A program made the translations under genes and the position numbers. From a bacterium (GTDB taxonomy: Bacteria; Eisenbacteria; RBG-16-71-46; CAIMUX01), in NCBI GenBank assembly GCA_030431975.1, contig JAUIHP010000005.1:232977-296976 (forward strand): DNA of 64,000 nt, given 5' to 3'. Below are positions 44,801 to 54,343 of this stretch, in pieces (positions within the stretch are counted from its first letter, which is position 1; every line of letters starts with the position of its first letter). The notes under the pieces are model-generated. The model ran no database searches, had not been told where the DNA came from, and saw only the letters and a list, made by a program, of their open reading frames with translations.

Positions 44801-47542
44801 TCACGACTCGAAGACGCTGAAGCCACCCCAAAAGAAAGGATGTGGCCTGGCCGCCCTCCCAACGTGCATCGCCTCGTGCAATGCCAGTGCAGGATCCGGG
44901 CGCCGGCTCTTTTTCAGTGCCCGGTAGAAGGAACGCACAAAGTGGGTTGTTGCTTCATCCTCGACTCTCCAGCGGCTCGCGACGATGCGTCGGGCGCCCG
45001 CAGCAAGCAGAGAGTACGCGACCCCGTCCAGTTCATCCTGTGGTCCCGGACGAACGACTCCTGTTTCGCATGCGCTGAGAAAGACCATCGGACTCAAAAC
45101 ATCCATCTTTGATATGTCGCCGACAAACAGGGATCCGTCGAGAGTCTGCAGCCGAGAGAACTCCGGGTTGTCGGATCGGAACTCGGCATGGGTGGAAAAA
45201 TGAACACTCCCGGCCTCCGCAAAGGCCGAAAGCAATTGGGTCGACTTGGCCTCGACCCGGCGGGCTTGGGAGCCAAAAATCCGCTTGAGAGTTCGGACCT
45301 CGTCGCTTACCCGCAACCCCTTGGGGCTGGCAGCAAAGAGACTGTAGGGAGAGAGTGAAGGCACTCTGCGCTTACGCGCGACCAATGACGAAAGGTTCGG
45401 AACGCGCGAGACCACGACGCCTTCCATTTCCGCGACTCCGTCAAACATGCACTCGAAGGGAACACCATGCAGCTCCCGGTGAGGCGCCAATACGAGCCGC
45501 TCCACGCCATCGAAACTGTTTACTACCGGCGCAACCAGGCCATCGTAGAGTCGACGCAAGCTGTCACGAACCTTGAGCAGGGAGACATCGGTATCTGAAT
45601 CGCTTGGCGTTGCCTGGTCCGCATCCTCGAGATAGAAACGGCATCTATCGAGTTCCCTTCTTATCTCCTTCCACGTGGTCGGTAGCCTCGAGTGGCGGAC
45701 GCGGCCTTCACGGATGCAAAGAGCGTGAACGTGATCGTCGAGAATGAAGAACGCAATGCACACCTCGTTTCTGCCAAGTGAGCGAGCGATCCGAGTCGTT
45801 TCCGCCGGGGCCATCGGCACCCCTTGGCGTTCTGACTCACCCATCCGCGCTTCGAGAATCTTCGCCTCCAGATTCTTGGCTTGGATGGCCAGGCGCTCGG
45901 TCTCTTGTGGTTCTTCCGAGTCGTGTGTCTGTTCCAGATCGAAGTGGACACGGCGTAGCTCGTGCAGCATCCTTTCCAACCTCTTGTTGTTCGCTGCGCG
46001 GCCGCGTTCGTGAAAACGGTCTCGGAACCCTCTGGAGCGAGCTCGCTCCATCCAGGTCAGTAGACGAGGCGTCGACGGCTCAACCTCCGAGAGTTCAGTT
46101 CGGAGGAGTTGGAGATAGACCGCCAGGTGGCGATCAAAGGACCGACTGCGCAGTAAGGCATTGGGGGCCAACGCTCGATGCTCTTCCACAAGTCGGGCAG
46201 CTCGCGTCAGTCCCTGGCGGGCTCGTCGCAGATCACCCCGTTGGAGGTCGAGTTCGCTGCAAAGCACACGAAGTTCGATCCCGGACGAACGACTCCAGGA
46301 TCGCGACTCACCGATCAACCTCTCCGCGACTTCCCGAGTCCGGCTCTCGCGACCTCCGGCCATGGACGTGCGCAGACCCAGGAGCCCCAGACGCGCCCTC
46401 AAACCGGGGTCCCGTGGTTTGCGGCTGGAGATACTCTGCACAACCGCGTTCGCTGCCTCGACATCTCCCGACATCAGCAGAAGCTCGCCTCGCTCCAGCT
46501 CGATTCCCATTCTCCGATAGTTGCTCGCACTCGACCCATCGAAGTCCGCGGACAAAAGCTCGATCGCCTTCTGCGGCTCGGACGACTCCCTGAATCCCCG
46601 CGCCGCGACTTCACGGGCCAGCAACGCGTCGAGCGGCATCTTCTGCGCCTCGAACTGCCGAACGGCTCGAAGACCAATACGGGCGGCCTCTGCGGGCATC
46701 CCCAGCTCCAGCAGTAGCTCGGCACGTGCCCGGTCAGCCGAGGCGACGAGATCCCCCGCTCCCTGGGAGTGAAACAACTCCCCGGACTCTCTCAATCCAT
46801 CCAGGGCTTCGTGATAGCGACCGACGATCCGTTCGATGTGGACCCGATTGAACCGGGAATGCGCGACCAGGTACTCCAGCCGTCCCGCTCTTGCAAGCTC
46901 TTCCGCGCCGATCAAAACCTCGATCGCTTCTTCGAAACGGTTCAGGTTCGTCAGAACGATTGCTCGGTTCACTTCGAGCGCAATCAGGGTGCTGTCCTGA
47001 ATGCCGGCGGACCGGAATGCCTGAGCGGCCTCGGCGTAGAGCCGACCCGCGGCCCGGAACTCCCCCGCGTGATAGGCCAGATTCCCGCGGTTCATCTGGA
47101 GCTTTGCCAGGTACTCGGAGTCTCCACGCTTCTTCAGCCGCCGGTGAAGACCCGCCGCCAGGCGCGATGCCTGCTCTTCCCGGCCGAGCAGCCCCTGGAC
47201 ATGAACCCAACCGACCGAAACTTGATCGGCAAGGTCCGGGCGTTTGGCTTCCGTCGCAAGGTCAACCGCTCGAGAATACGCTTCGTCGGCCGCCGTGGGG
47301 TTTCCACGATAAAGCGCGGCCTCTGCGCGGGACCTCCACGCGATGGAACAGATGATGGGATCGCTTCCACTGCGGACGACCTGATCCACGAAGTCCGACG
47401 CGAGGTCTTCGGCCTTGGAGGGATCCGATCGCACGAGGTCTGCGATCTCGTTGCGAATCAGTCGGGCTTCGTTCTCATTTGCGGGAGTCCGGATGTTGCG
47501 TCGGGACCGGATGGTTGAGTCAGCGTTCTTCTCAAAGGGCAA
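44801..47542 (-). CDS. TPR-CHAT caspase-like protease domain protein
   Basis: 913 residues from a TTG at 47542 (weak G-rich ribosome-binding region, 38 bp after the anti-sigma-like gene). Residues about 30-480 are degenerate TPR helices (LEVNRAIVLTNLNRFEEAIEVL, RFNRVHIERIVGRYHEALDGL). A basic coiled region follows, then the CHAT domain from about residue 610. The cysteine-protease dyad is intact: His785 in FSTHAEF and Cys825 in LSACETG. The C-terminal PFFWGGFSVFES fits CHAT ends. No signal peptide, so cytoplasmic. It is the third gene of the sigma/anti-sigma/CHAT operon, which suggests a proteolytic step in signalling (inference). Confidence 0.92.
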   Translation of the reverse strand: MPFEKNADSTIRSRRNIRTPANENEARLIRNEIADLVRSDPSKAEDLASDFVDQVVRSGSDPIICSIAWRSRAEAALYRGNPTAADEAYSRAVDLATEAKRPDLADQVSVGWVHVQGLLGREEQASRLAAGLHRRLKKRGDSEYLAKLQMNRGNLAYHAGEFRAAGRLYAEAAQAFRSAGIQDSTLIALEVNRAIVLTNLNRFEEAIEVLIGAEELARAGRLEYLVAHSRFNRVHIERIVGRYHEALDGLRESGELFHSQGAGDLVASADRARAELLLELGMPAEAARIGLRAVRQFEAQKMPLDALLAREVAARGFRESSEPQKAIELLSADFDGSSASNYRRMGIELERGELLLMSGDVEAANAVVQSISSRKPRDPGLRARLGLLGLRTSMAGGRESRTREVAERLIGESRSWSRSSGIELRVLCSELDLQRGDLRRARQGLTRAARLVEEHRALAPNALLRSRSFDRHLAVYLQLLRTELSEVEPSTPRLLTWMERARSRGFRDRFHERGRAANNKRLERMLHELRRVHFDLEQTHDSEEPQETERLAIQAKNLEAKILEARMGESERQGVPMAPAETTRIARSLGRNEVCIAFFILDDHVHALCIREGRVRHSRLPTTWKEIRRELDRCRFYLEDADQATPSDSDTDVSLLKVRDSLRRLYDGLVAPVVNSFDGVERLVLAPHRELHGVPFECMFDGVAEMEGVVVSRVPNLSSLVARKRRVPSLSPYSLFAASPKGLRVSDEVRTLKRIFGSQARRVEAKSTQLLSAFAEAGSVHFSTHAEFRSDNPEFSRLQTLDGSLFVGDISKMDVLSPMVFLSACETGVVRPGPQDELDGVAYSLLAAGARRIVASRWRVEDEATTHFVRSFYRALKKSRRPDPALALHEAMHVGRAARPHPFFWGGFSVFES

Positions 47543-47580
47543 CTTGTGATGCGGCCCCCTTTCGCCGCGACTGGCCTACG

Positions 47581-48198
47581 CTACCGCTCCAGTAGGTCGA
47601 GTTCGACCGTACAGGTAGGAGCCGAGATCGTAAGCGAGTCCGTCCCATCAGGCACGGGATCAATGAAGAACTCTCCCGTCTCATCGATCTCGAAGTCCGA
47701 ATCCGACACTACACCGTGGATGGTTCCCGACCGCGGCATTTCCATCGACTCGGACCGTATGTAGACATGTCCCCGCAGCGAACCGCCCTCGTCTGCCTGA
47801 AACTCCGCAATCACGATTCTGAGGGCATCCGTCTCATAGGTTCGCCGGAGACCGGACTCGGCACCGCGAAGCGCTAGCTCGCGCGTGGGGTGGACAAGTT
47901 TCGCGACAAGTCGATGCGGAGTACGCCCGGCGCCCGATGCACTCAAACCTGTCGTCGGCGCATGACGTGCTGACAACTCAGACTGAATGGCGCTGAAAAC
48001 AGCCTGTCGGGTCTCCCGGGTCACAGGACGCAATTGTTGTCGCGCCTCCATGATCTGTACGAGATCCGACAGCTCTTGTCGAACCGCTTGGCATGAGGAA
48101 CATTCTTCCAGGTGGGCACGATTCTGCTCGTTCTCGAGGTCGGAGGAGAGCACCGCGTCGACGTGCTCGTTCCAACTGAGGTGGGTTCTACTCTTCAC
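47581..48198 (-). CDS. Soluble zinc-finger anti-sigma-like protein
   Basis: The open frame begins with ATG 48234, but a GTG at 48198 has GGAGAGG five bases upstream and overlaps the sigma stop by 11 bases; I prefer it (205 residues). The N-terminus holds the ZAS motif HLEECSSC (H-x3-C-x2-C) after an upstream His, the fold of zinc anti-sigma factors that clamp ECF sigmas. There is no transmembrane segment. After a hydrophilic linker the C-terminal about 90 residues (IVIAEFQADEGGSLRGHVYI ... SGTIHGVVSDSDFEIDETGEFFI) look like a small beta-sandwich. It probably inhibits the sigma factor in the cytoplasm and could be the CHAT substrate (inference). Confidence 0.82.
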   Translation of the reverse strand: MKSRTHLSWNEHVDAVLSSDLENEQNRAHLEECSSCQAVRQELSDLVQIMEARQQLRPVTRETRQAVFSAIQSELSARHAPTTGLSASGAGRTPHRLVAKLVHPTRELALRGAESGLRRTYETDALRIVIAEFQADEGGSLRGHVYIRSESMEMPRSGTIHGVVSDSDFEIDETGEFFIDPVPDGTDSLTISAPTCTVELDLLER

Positions 48199-48811
48199 GA
48201 CTACCTCTCCGGCCGGATGATCGAGGTTGGACATCGGCTTCGTCGTTGGACGGAGTCGGGTCTGTTTCTGATACCTGGGACAGCAAGTTTCTGAGTTTCT
48301 TCAGGCAGCGGCCGCGGGTCGGACCAATCCCACCCATCGGAATCGACAGCCATTCTGAGACTTCTTTGTAGCTCGCTGGCGATGGAGAGAGGTACAGCTC
48401 GTAAAGTAGACGGCGACAAGGATCACCCAGCTCGTCCAGGGCATCGTGAAGGCGAGCCATCTCTTCGACTCCCTCCAACTCCTCCAACACGTAAGGATCC
48501 ACCCGGCCGTCCCCACTTGACCACACGGTTCGCGCCAAACGCGTCTCGCTCTTTCTCTTGCGGAGCATGTCGTAGGCAATACGAAGCGCGATCCGGTACG
48601 CCCAGGAAGGAAGCGAACCGGAAGATTCGAGGCTCCCCACCCTCTTCAGCACTCGTATCGATGTCAGCTGAAGGAGTTCGACACAGTCGTCTTCGTCAAG
48701 GCCGAGTCGCGCACCCAGGTTTTGAATGATCGGGCCGATCTCGTCAAAAAAACGTTCCCACGCAGAGGCCGTTCCGGCCTCGAGCCCTCGAACCCAGGCA
48801 TCGTCCGACAT
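48188..48811 (-). CDS. ECF-type RNA polymerase sigma factor
   Basis: 207 residues with sigma2 (ERFFDEIGPIIQNLGARLGLDEDDCVELLQ, then LPSWAYRIALRIAYDMLRKRK) and sigma4 (LPDPCRRLL-like region, LYLSPSPASYKEVSEWLSIPMGGIGPTRGRCLKKLR). No sigma3 or sigma1.1, so it is an ECF sigma. The ATG at 48811 has a weak Shine-Dalgarno sequence. First gene of the operon with the anti-sigma-like protein and TPR-CHAT protein; divergent from the FAD oxidoreductase across 226 bp. Targets unknown; ECF sigmas usually autoregulate their own promoter. Confidence 0.92.
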   Translation of the reverse strand: MSDDAWVRGLEAGTASAWERFFDEIGPIIQNLGARLGLDEDDCVELLQLTSIRVLKRVGSLESSGSLPSWAYRIALRIAYDMLRKRKSETRLARTVWSSGDGRVDPYVLEELEGVEEMARLHDALDELGDPCRRLLYELYLSPSPASYKEVSEWLSIPMGGIGPTRGRCLKKLRNLLSQVSETDPTPSNDEADVQPRSSGRRGSREE

Positions 48812-49037
48812 CGCAATTGGGTCTCACTCATGTATCAAGTTTCAGGTTCGCTCCGTCTAGCGACACCAGGCCCAGTCTAGAGGAAAGAGGTGTTGCCGGT
48901 GGACGAGAATCCGGACTTTGGGCGATGCGGATGGCTCGACGCACAGATCCAAACGGAATCGCCGGCGACTTCAGACAGCACAGTTTGGAATACCAATCAC
49001 CCCAAGAAGTTACCAGCACGGATCCTGAGCACCTTTC

Positions 49038-50417
49038 ATGACGACACTTCGAGGGCATTCAACGAGAGTCGCAATCATCGGCGGCGGCGTTTCCGGTTTG
49101 ATGGCAGGCTGGGAACTTGTCCAGCTGGGCTACCGAGTTGAGATCTTCGAAGCGGCCAACCGGCTCGGGGGGTTGGCGAGTTCCTTTGATTTCGACGGTT
49201 TCGAGATCGAAAGGTTCTATCACTTCATTTGCAAGACAGATGAGACGCTTCTTCACACCCTCGGCAGGCTTGGCCTCGACTCAAAGCTGAACTGGCGTCG
49301 CACTCGAACCGGTTTTTTCTACGACGGGAAGCATTACCCGTTCAGCACCTCCCTGGACCTCCTTCGGTTTACCCCACTTTCCATGAAAGACCGACTACGG
49401 TTTGGGATCAGCATGCTCAAGGCCAGCCGAAGAACGGACTGGCAATCGCTGGAGTCGCTCGGCGCAAAGGACTGGTTGATTGCAGCCGTCGGCGAGGAGG
49501 CCTATTCCATCATCTGGGAGCCACTCCTGCGCGTGAAGTTTCACGAACATCATGAGGAAATCTCAGCCGCTTGGATGTGGCACCGAATCCATCGTGTTTC
49601 CCGGTCCCGCCCGTCGCCGTTTCACGCCGAGGAGTTCGGATATCTACAGGGTGGCTCCGCCGCACTGATCGGAAAACTGGAGTCCGAACTTCGAAAGGGC
49701 GGCGCGAAGATTCATCTGAACTCGCCCGTCGACAAGGTCCTCGAGCGTCACGGCACGTGTCTTGGGGTGAGCCTTTCTTCAGAGAAGAAAGTCTTCGACG
49801 CGGTCATTTGTGCCTTACCGCTGACCCTCGTTCCCAGAATCCTGCCTGATTCGCAGTCCTCCCTGCGAACGAGTCTGTCGCAACTGGAATCCATCGGAGT
49901 TGTCTGCATGGTGTTGCGTCTGAACCGTCGACTCTCCGGGAACTTCTGGACAAATGTTCACGACGAGCGGATCTCATTCAACGGGATCATCGAATACACG
50001 AATCTCAACGAGGATCCGGCACTGGGAAACCAGAGCATCGTGTACATCCCCTTCTACCTGGATTCCACCCATCCCCGCTACTCGACGTCGAATGAAGAGC
50101 TGTTCCACGAGTACTGTGAGGCAATGAAGGTGTTTCAGCCGGAATTCGATCGGACCTGGGTCGACTCCTACAGGGTCTTCCGGGCTCCTCACGCTCAGCC
50201 GATTTGCGGCGTAGGCTTTGCTCAGAAGGTTCCGAGTATCGACACGCCGATGAAGAATTTCTATCTAATCGAGTCGACCCAGCTCTACCCCGCCGACCGA
50301 ATCATCAGCGGCAACTTGAGGCTGGCTCAGGACGCGGTCGCCAGAGTGGTGGATGATCAGGAACATCAAGTTGACCTGCCGTTCACCTTGCGAGCCGCGG
50401 ACATGATTCCCGCATGA
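49038..50417 (+). CDS. FAD/NAD(P)-dependent amine-oxidase-fold oxidoreductase
   Basis: 459 residues. The N-terminal dinucleotide-binding motif is VAIIGGGVSGLMAGWEL, followed by EIFEAANRLGGLASSF (the ribose-binding Glu and GG motif). Overall similar to the protoporphyrinogen-oxidase/UDP-galactopyranose-mutase-like group often found with surface-polysaccharide genes. C-terminal FAD contact GNLRLAQDAVARV. The TGA overlaps the ATG of the glycosyltransferase (ATGA), so translation is coupled. A role in lipid or sugar modification before glycosyl transfer is inferred. Confidence 0.88.
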   Translation: MTTLRGHSTRVAIIGGGVSGLMAGWELVQLGYRVEIFEAANRLGGLASSFDFDGFEIERFYHFICKTDETLLHTLGRLGLDSKLNWRRTRTGFFYDGKHYPFSTSLDLLRFTPLSMKDRLRFGISMLKASRRTDWQSLESLGAKDWLIAAVGEEAYSIIWEPLLRVKFHEHHEEISAAWMWHRIHRVSRSRPSPFHAEEFGYLQGGSAALIGKLESELRKGGAKIHLNSPVDKVLERHGTCLGVSLSSEKKVFDAVICALPLTLVPRILPDSQSSLRTSLSQLESIGVVCMVLRLNRRLSGNFWTNVHDERISFNGIIEYTNLNEDPALGNQSIVYIPFYLDSTHPRYSTSNEELFHEYCEAMKVFQPEFDRTWVDSYRVFRAPHAQPICGVGFAQKVPSIDTPMKNFYLIESTQLYPADRIISGNLRLAQDAVARVVDDQEHQVDLPFTLRAADMIPA

Positions 50418-51721
50418 TTCGGCGTTCCGACTTCCTGCTCATCTTCGTCGTCGCAGCATTGTTCATCCCCTCGGTTCCTCACTCATCGAAGAAGATCGAA
50501 ACGTGGCGTCACATCACGCCGCGGGACGGAACGTTCTTCGACTTTCGCATCTTCAACAGCACAACTCTCGGAGCCCTAAAGGGAGACCCGCTCTACAGGA
50601 CCGACAAGCCGCACTTCTTCCGGCCCGGGTCGCTGGTCTACAAGTACCCGCCGCCGTATGCCGCCCTCCTTTCCTTTGGGGCCACCAACCGTTGGAAGAG
50701 CTTTGCCCAGAGATGGCTGCTCTTCGACGTGGCACTGATCTTCCTTTCGGTCGGCCTCATGTCCCGAGCCGAGAGGGCGCCGCCTTTGCGGGTCTTCCTG
50801 ATTTTTCTGCTCGCATGGAGCTGGAAGCCCTTCTGGGAGTCCTGCGCCGGGATTCAACTCGAGCCGATTATCCTCTTCTTCCTGTCGCTGGGAGTCTTCG
50901 CCGCAAAACGCGGCCATACCTGGTTGCTGGGTGCCGGTCTCGGCGTGTCCGCAGCCCTCAAGGTCTACCCTCTACTTCTCGGCCCGCTTCTCCTGCTGCA
51001 ACAACGAGCGAGATCCATTGGAGCAGCGGTAGCAAGCCTCGCGCTCACCTTGGTTTTCGGAGCCGTCCGGATGGGTTGGGCGGAGACCTCGACCTACTTC
51101 CTGGAAGTTCTGCCTCGATTGGGAGGCACGAGCCTGCAGCGTGAGAACCTCGGAGGAATGGGACAGCTCGGATCCATCGTGGTGTCCGGATATCAGCAGT
51201 ACATGGGAGCTACCGGCGGAGAGGAAGGGGTGACGCTGGAGGCTCTCGGCAGTCCGGTGGAGGTCTGGACCGTCAGAATCATCATCGCGTCGATCTCGCT
51301 CGCGATGGCGTTGAGCGCGTTTCGCCTCGTGTCGACGAGAGTCGACGAAGGTCGGCGGCTCGTCGTAAGCGTTTGCCTAGCCGTACCCATTCTGCTTTTT
51401 AGCATGCCAACGTCCTGGCTCGACTATCAATGCCTCCTGTTTCTGCCGGTGGGCTGGCTGTTCCTTCACCTCCCCTTGGAACGTCGACACGGCATCCCGT
51501 GGATTGTCCTTTTCCTTTTCAGCCTCTCGGCATTCCTGTTCGATACGGACAATCCGTCGTATGCCGCCGGCACCCCCGCCGCGATTTCTCTCGTCCGGAC
51601 CCTGGTTCCGCTCGGCGTCTGGGCCGCGACGATGCTCGCGGTAGGGCAGCAAGTGTTTGATTCGGCAGGTCAGCAGAGGGGTCCGCAGGGGGGGGCGCCC
51701 CGGCTCGACGACCGAACGTAA
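50414..51721 (+). CDS. GT87-like integral membrane glycosyltransferase
   Basis: 435 residues with about ten hydrophobic segments. The N-terminal region has the GT87/DUF2029 pattern: FFDFRIFNSTTLGALKGDPLYR then VYKYPPPYAALLSF, with the catalytic-site Asp in FDFR. Such enzymes use polyprenyl-phosphate mannose or similar lipid-linked sugars at the outer face of the cytoplasmic membrane. Later helices include AGLGVSAALKVYPLLLGPLLL, typical of the family. Start overlaps the oxidoreductase stop. Donor and acceptor unknown. Confidence 0.85.
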   Translation: MIRRSDFLLIFVVAALFIPSVPHSSKKIETWRHITPRDGTFFDFRIFNSTTLGALKGDPLYRTDKPHFFRPGSLVYKYPPPYAALLSFGATNRWKSFAQRWLLFDVALIFLSVGLMSRAERAPPLRVFLIFLLAWSWKPFWESCAGIQLEPIILFFLSLGVFAAKRGHTWLLGAGLGVSAALKVYPLLLGPLLLLQQRARSIGAAVASLALTLVFGAVRMGWAETSTYFLEVLPRLGGTSLQRENLGGMGQLGSIVVSGYQQYMGATGGEEGVTLEALGSPVEVWTVRIIIASISLAMALSAFRLVSTRVDEGRRLVVSVCLAVPILLFSMPTSWLDYQCLLFLPVGWLFLHLPLERRHGIPWIVLFLFSLSAFLFDTDNPSYAAGTPAAISLVRTLVPLGVWAATMLAVGQQVFDSAGQQRGPQGGAPRLDDRT

Positions 51722-51787
51722 GGCGTCTTCGCGTCCCGACTTCGGGCTCACGAAGTCTCTCGGTATCATCTTCCGGGTTGGTTCGAC

Positions 51788-51816
51788 TAGTGAACCGTAA
51801 CCGTGGAATCAGTGGT
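51788..51816 (+). repeat. Copy 3 of the ACCGTAACCG intergenic motif
   Basis: CTAGTGAACCGTAACCG followed by TGGAATCAGTGG, matching copies 1 and 2 at about 20 of 24 positions. It is 67 bases after the GT87 stop and 95 bases before the beta-helix gene start. The arms do not form the perfect palindrome seen in copy 1. Confidence 0.7.
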
Positions 51817-51910
51817 GCCTGAGCGGCTCTTCTCGCCCAATCACCGCCGCTTCCACGGCGACGGTTCACTCGTGATCGAATCCTGCGTCCCCAATCTCCG
51901 GAGGCTCAGC

Positions 51911-54052
51911 ATGTTCCTCTCCGTCCCATCCACCGTCTTTGGACGGAACCCGGCGATAGAATTCACCGCGACCGTCGTCTCCGGATTGACCATTGCCGGC
52001 ATCGCCACCGCACTCTTTGTCGGGTTTGCCTCGGCGCAATCCGTCCTCCATGTGGATGGAGACGCCTCGCCCGGCGGCGACGGAAGTAGCTGGGAGACGG
52101 CCTACACGAACCTATTCGTGGCATTGGACGCAGCCGGCAACGACGAGATGGTCGATCAGATCTGGGTTGCCGAAGGTATTTACACACCGGACCGCGGCCA
52201 GGGCGATCGCGAAGACACTTTCGAGATGGTTGACGGCGTCTCTCTGTATGGCGGCTTCGCCGGAAATGAGACGTCGCTCGATGACCGTGTTCCCGGAGCA
52301 CACTCGACGATTCTTTCCGGCGACTTTGACGGCAACGACGTCGTCGTCCCCCCGACTGGGCAGGGCCGAGGTGAAATCCCCGACCTTCCGGAGTTTCAGA
52401 ACTACGACGAGAACGCGCATCACGTGGTCAGCGGACGCGATCTCACGATGCCGACCCGTGTGGACGGATTCACGATCCGAGGTGGAAACGCAGACTTCGA
52501 TGGAGACGCCTTCACGGGTGGAGCCGGGATGATTCTCGAACGTAGCAATGCGTCCGTTTCCGATTGCGTCTTCGAGTTCAACCGTTGCGGGTTGGAAGAA
52601 CCCGACGTCGGCGGGTTCGGTGGTGCGCTCTTCCTCCGTGTCGGTGATTACGAGATCACCGACTGCCTCTTCCTCACGAACCGGGGAATGAACGGAGGCG
52701 CGATGGGCATCTACTCCCCGGGCGAGACCCAACCTGTCACCGCACGGATCGCAGGCTGCGAGTTCGACGGCAACTTTGCGGAGCAACAGACAGGAGGGGC
52801 CATCTGGTCCGCCTCCGTCCTCGACCTGGTCGTCATCGACTGCATCTTTCGCGACAACTTCGCCCAGTACGGAGGCGCGATCATCGACTCTGAGCCCCGC
52901 CAGCCGGCCTCAAAGACTTTCCTCGGCTGCCGTTTCGTCGGCAATCGGTCCCTCGTGCAGGCTGGAGCTGTTTGGCACTGGAGGACGACCGCCGAGCCGG
53001 ATTCAGAGATGGCCCTGTTTCAGGACTGCTACTTCGAAGACAACAGCACGAGCGGTGGGGTCGGGGGCGGAATCCTCTTCTGGAGTGCGGACGCTGCGGT
53101 CATCCGCTCCCACTTCGTCAACAACTCGGGCGTTTTCGGAGGCGGACTCTGTCAGGTTCAATCCCCCATCCATTCGCGCGCCGGCGATCTCGATGTCTTT
53201 GGCAGTCTCTTCCATGGCAACGAAGCACAACACGGCGGAGCGGTCTTCGCATCGCGTTGCGACGAACTCCGCATCGGAAGCAACACGTTCACCCAGAACT
53301 CGGTCACGGGAACCGGAGGAGCTGTCCACTTCAACCAAGGTGCAGCCGCCGCTGCCGTCAGCAACAACATCCTGTGGAACAACGACGCCGCGGGCGGTCA
53401 GACCGAGGAGGACCAGATCATTGGGCAGCCCCGAAACATGACGTTTTGTCTGGTTCAGGGACTCGTCGATCCCGGCCAGGGAAACATCGACGGCGACCCG
53501 ATGTTCACAGATCCCTCCACGCTGGACTTTCGCGTTGGGATGGGTTCGATTGCCATCGACGCCGGAACCAACGCGCTCGTCCCCGCGGACGTGGGTGACC
53601 TGGACGAAGACGGCGACCGCCTGGAACCGTTGCCCTTGGACTTCGCCGGAAACCCGCGCTTCGTCGACGATCCTCAAACCGTCGATACCGGGATGGGAAC
53701 GCCGCCTCTCGTCGACATCGGGGCCTTCGAATTCCCCGGCGACGTGACGTCGGTCTCCGCTTTGCCCGATCCCTCCGCGCCGTTCCGGATGCGGGCCCTC
53801 GAGAACCCCGCTCGGGGAACCGTCGAGTTTGCCCTCCAGTCCCCCGTCGTCGGCAAAGTCGCGGTCCAAATCTTTGACGTGCGGGGACGACAGGTTCGCC
53901 GTCTCTCCGAGGACTCGCGGGGCACGGATCCCGTCGAGTTCCGATGGGACGGAAATGACGAGCAGGGCCGGCCCTGCCGCTCCGGCGTCTACCTGGCTCG
54001 GGCCGCCACTCCCGGGGCTCAGGCCGGCCTCAAACTGACGCTCCTCAGGTAA
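51911..54052 (+). CDS. Secreted right-handed beta-helix protein with FlgD-Ig C-terminus
   Basis: The open frame begins at 51803, inside the motif repeat, but the ATG at 51911 has GGAGG six bases upstream. 713 residues. A signal peptide (VVSGLTIAGIATALFVGFASAQS), a DUF1565-like opening (LHVDGDASPGGDGSSWETAYTNL) and parallel beta-helix coils (VDGFTIRGGNADF, NNSGVFGGGL, IGSNTFTQNSVTGTGG) with a choice-of-anchor-Q-like stretch (FTDPSTLDFRVGMGSIAIDAG). C-terminal FlgD-Ig: IFDVRGRQVRRLSED, RWDGNDEQGRPC, GVYLARA, end LTLLR. Probably a surface polysaccharide-binding or adhesive protein. Confidence 0.88.
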   Translation: MFLSVPSTVFGRNPAIEFTATVVSGLTIAGIATALFVGFASAQSVLHVDGDASPGGDGSSWETAYTNLFVALDAAGNDEMVDQIWVAEGIYTPDRGQGDREDTFEMVDGVSLYGGFAGNETSLDDRVPGAHSTILSGDFDGNDVVVPPTGQGRGEIPDLPEFQNYDENAHHVVSGRDLTMPTRVDGFTIRGGNADFDGDAFTGGAGMILERSNASVSDCVFEFNRCGLEEPDVGGFGGALFLRVGDYEITDCLFLTNRGMNGGAMGIYSPGETQPVTARIAGCEFDGNFAEQQTGGAIWSASVLDLVVIDCIFRDNFAQYGGAIIDSEPRQPASKTFLGCRFVGNRSLVQAGAVWHWRTTAEPDSEMALFQDCYFEDNSTSGGVGGGILFWSADAAVIRSHFVNNSGVFGGGLCQVQSPIHSRAGDLDVFGSLFHGNEAQHGGAVFASRCDELRIGSNTFTQNSVTGTGGAVHFNQGAAAAAVSNNILWNNDAAGGQTEEDQIIGQPRNMTFCLVQGLVDPGQGNIDGDPMFTDPSTLDFRVGMGSIAIDAGTNALVPADVGDLDEDGDRLEPLPLDFAGNPRFVDDPQTVDTGMGTPPLVDIGAFEFPGDVTSVSALPDPSAPFRMRALENPARGTVEFALQSPVVGKVAVQIFDVRGRQVRRLSEDSRGTDPVEFRWDGNDEQGRPCRSGVYLARAATPGAQAGLKLTLLR

Positions 54053-54061
54053 GGCGACGAG

Positions 54062-54133
54062 GCACTTCACGGTCCCGACGCACTCCACGGTCCCGACGCA
54101 CCCCACGGTCCTGAGGCACTTCACGGTCCCGAG
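54062..54133. repeat. Four 18-bp tandem repeats after the beta-helix gene
   Basis: GCACTTCACGGTCCCGAC and three close variants follow each other from 54062, 54080, 54098 and 54116, with a decayed fifth beginning at 54134. The array starts ten bases after the stop codon. The 18-bp period keeps the reverse strand open; it is not coding by any other test. The rest of the 291-bp gap to 54344 holds no gene. Confidence 0.8.
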
Positions 54134-54343
54134 GCCCTCACGGCGCACGCGGCGCTCACCGCGCGGCTCCAACCTTGCCCGCACGCTTTGAAAAATCTCC
54201 GAATCTCGATGTCGGGATCCCCCGCCCCCCTGCGCATCTCCCAGTGACAGCCAAAATGAGATCCAAGAGAAAGCCAACCCGCGGCGCTGAGGACCTCTCG
54301 ACAAAGAGCCCCGATCGCCGCAGGAATCAGGAGTTACCCGATC

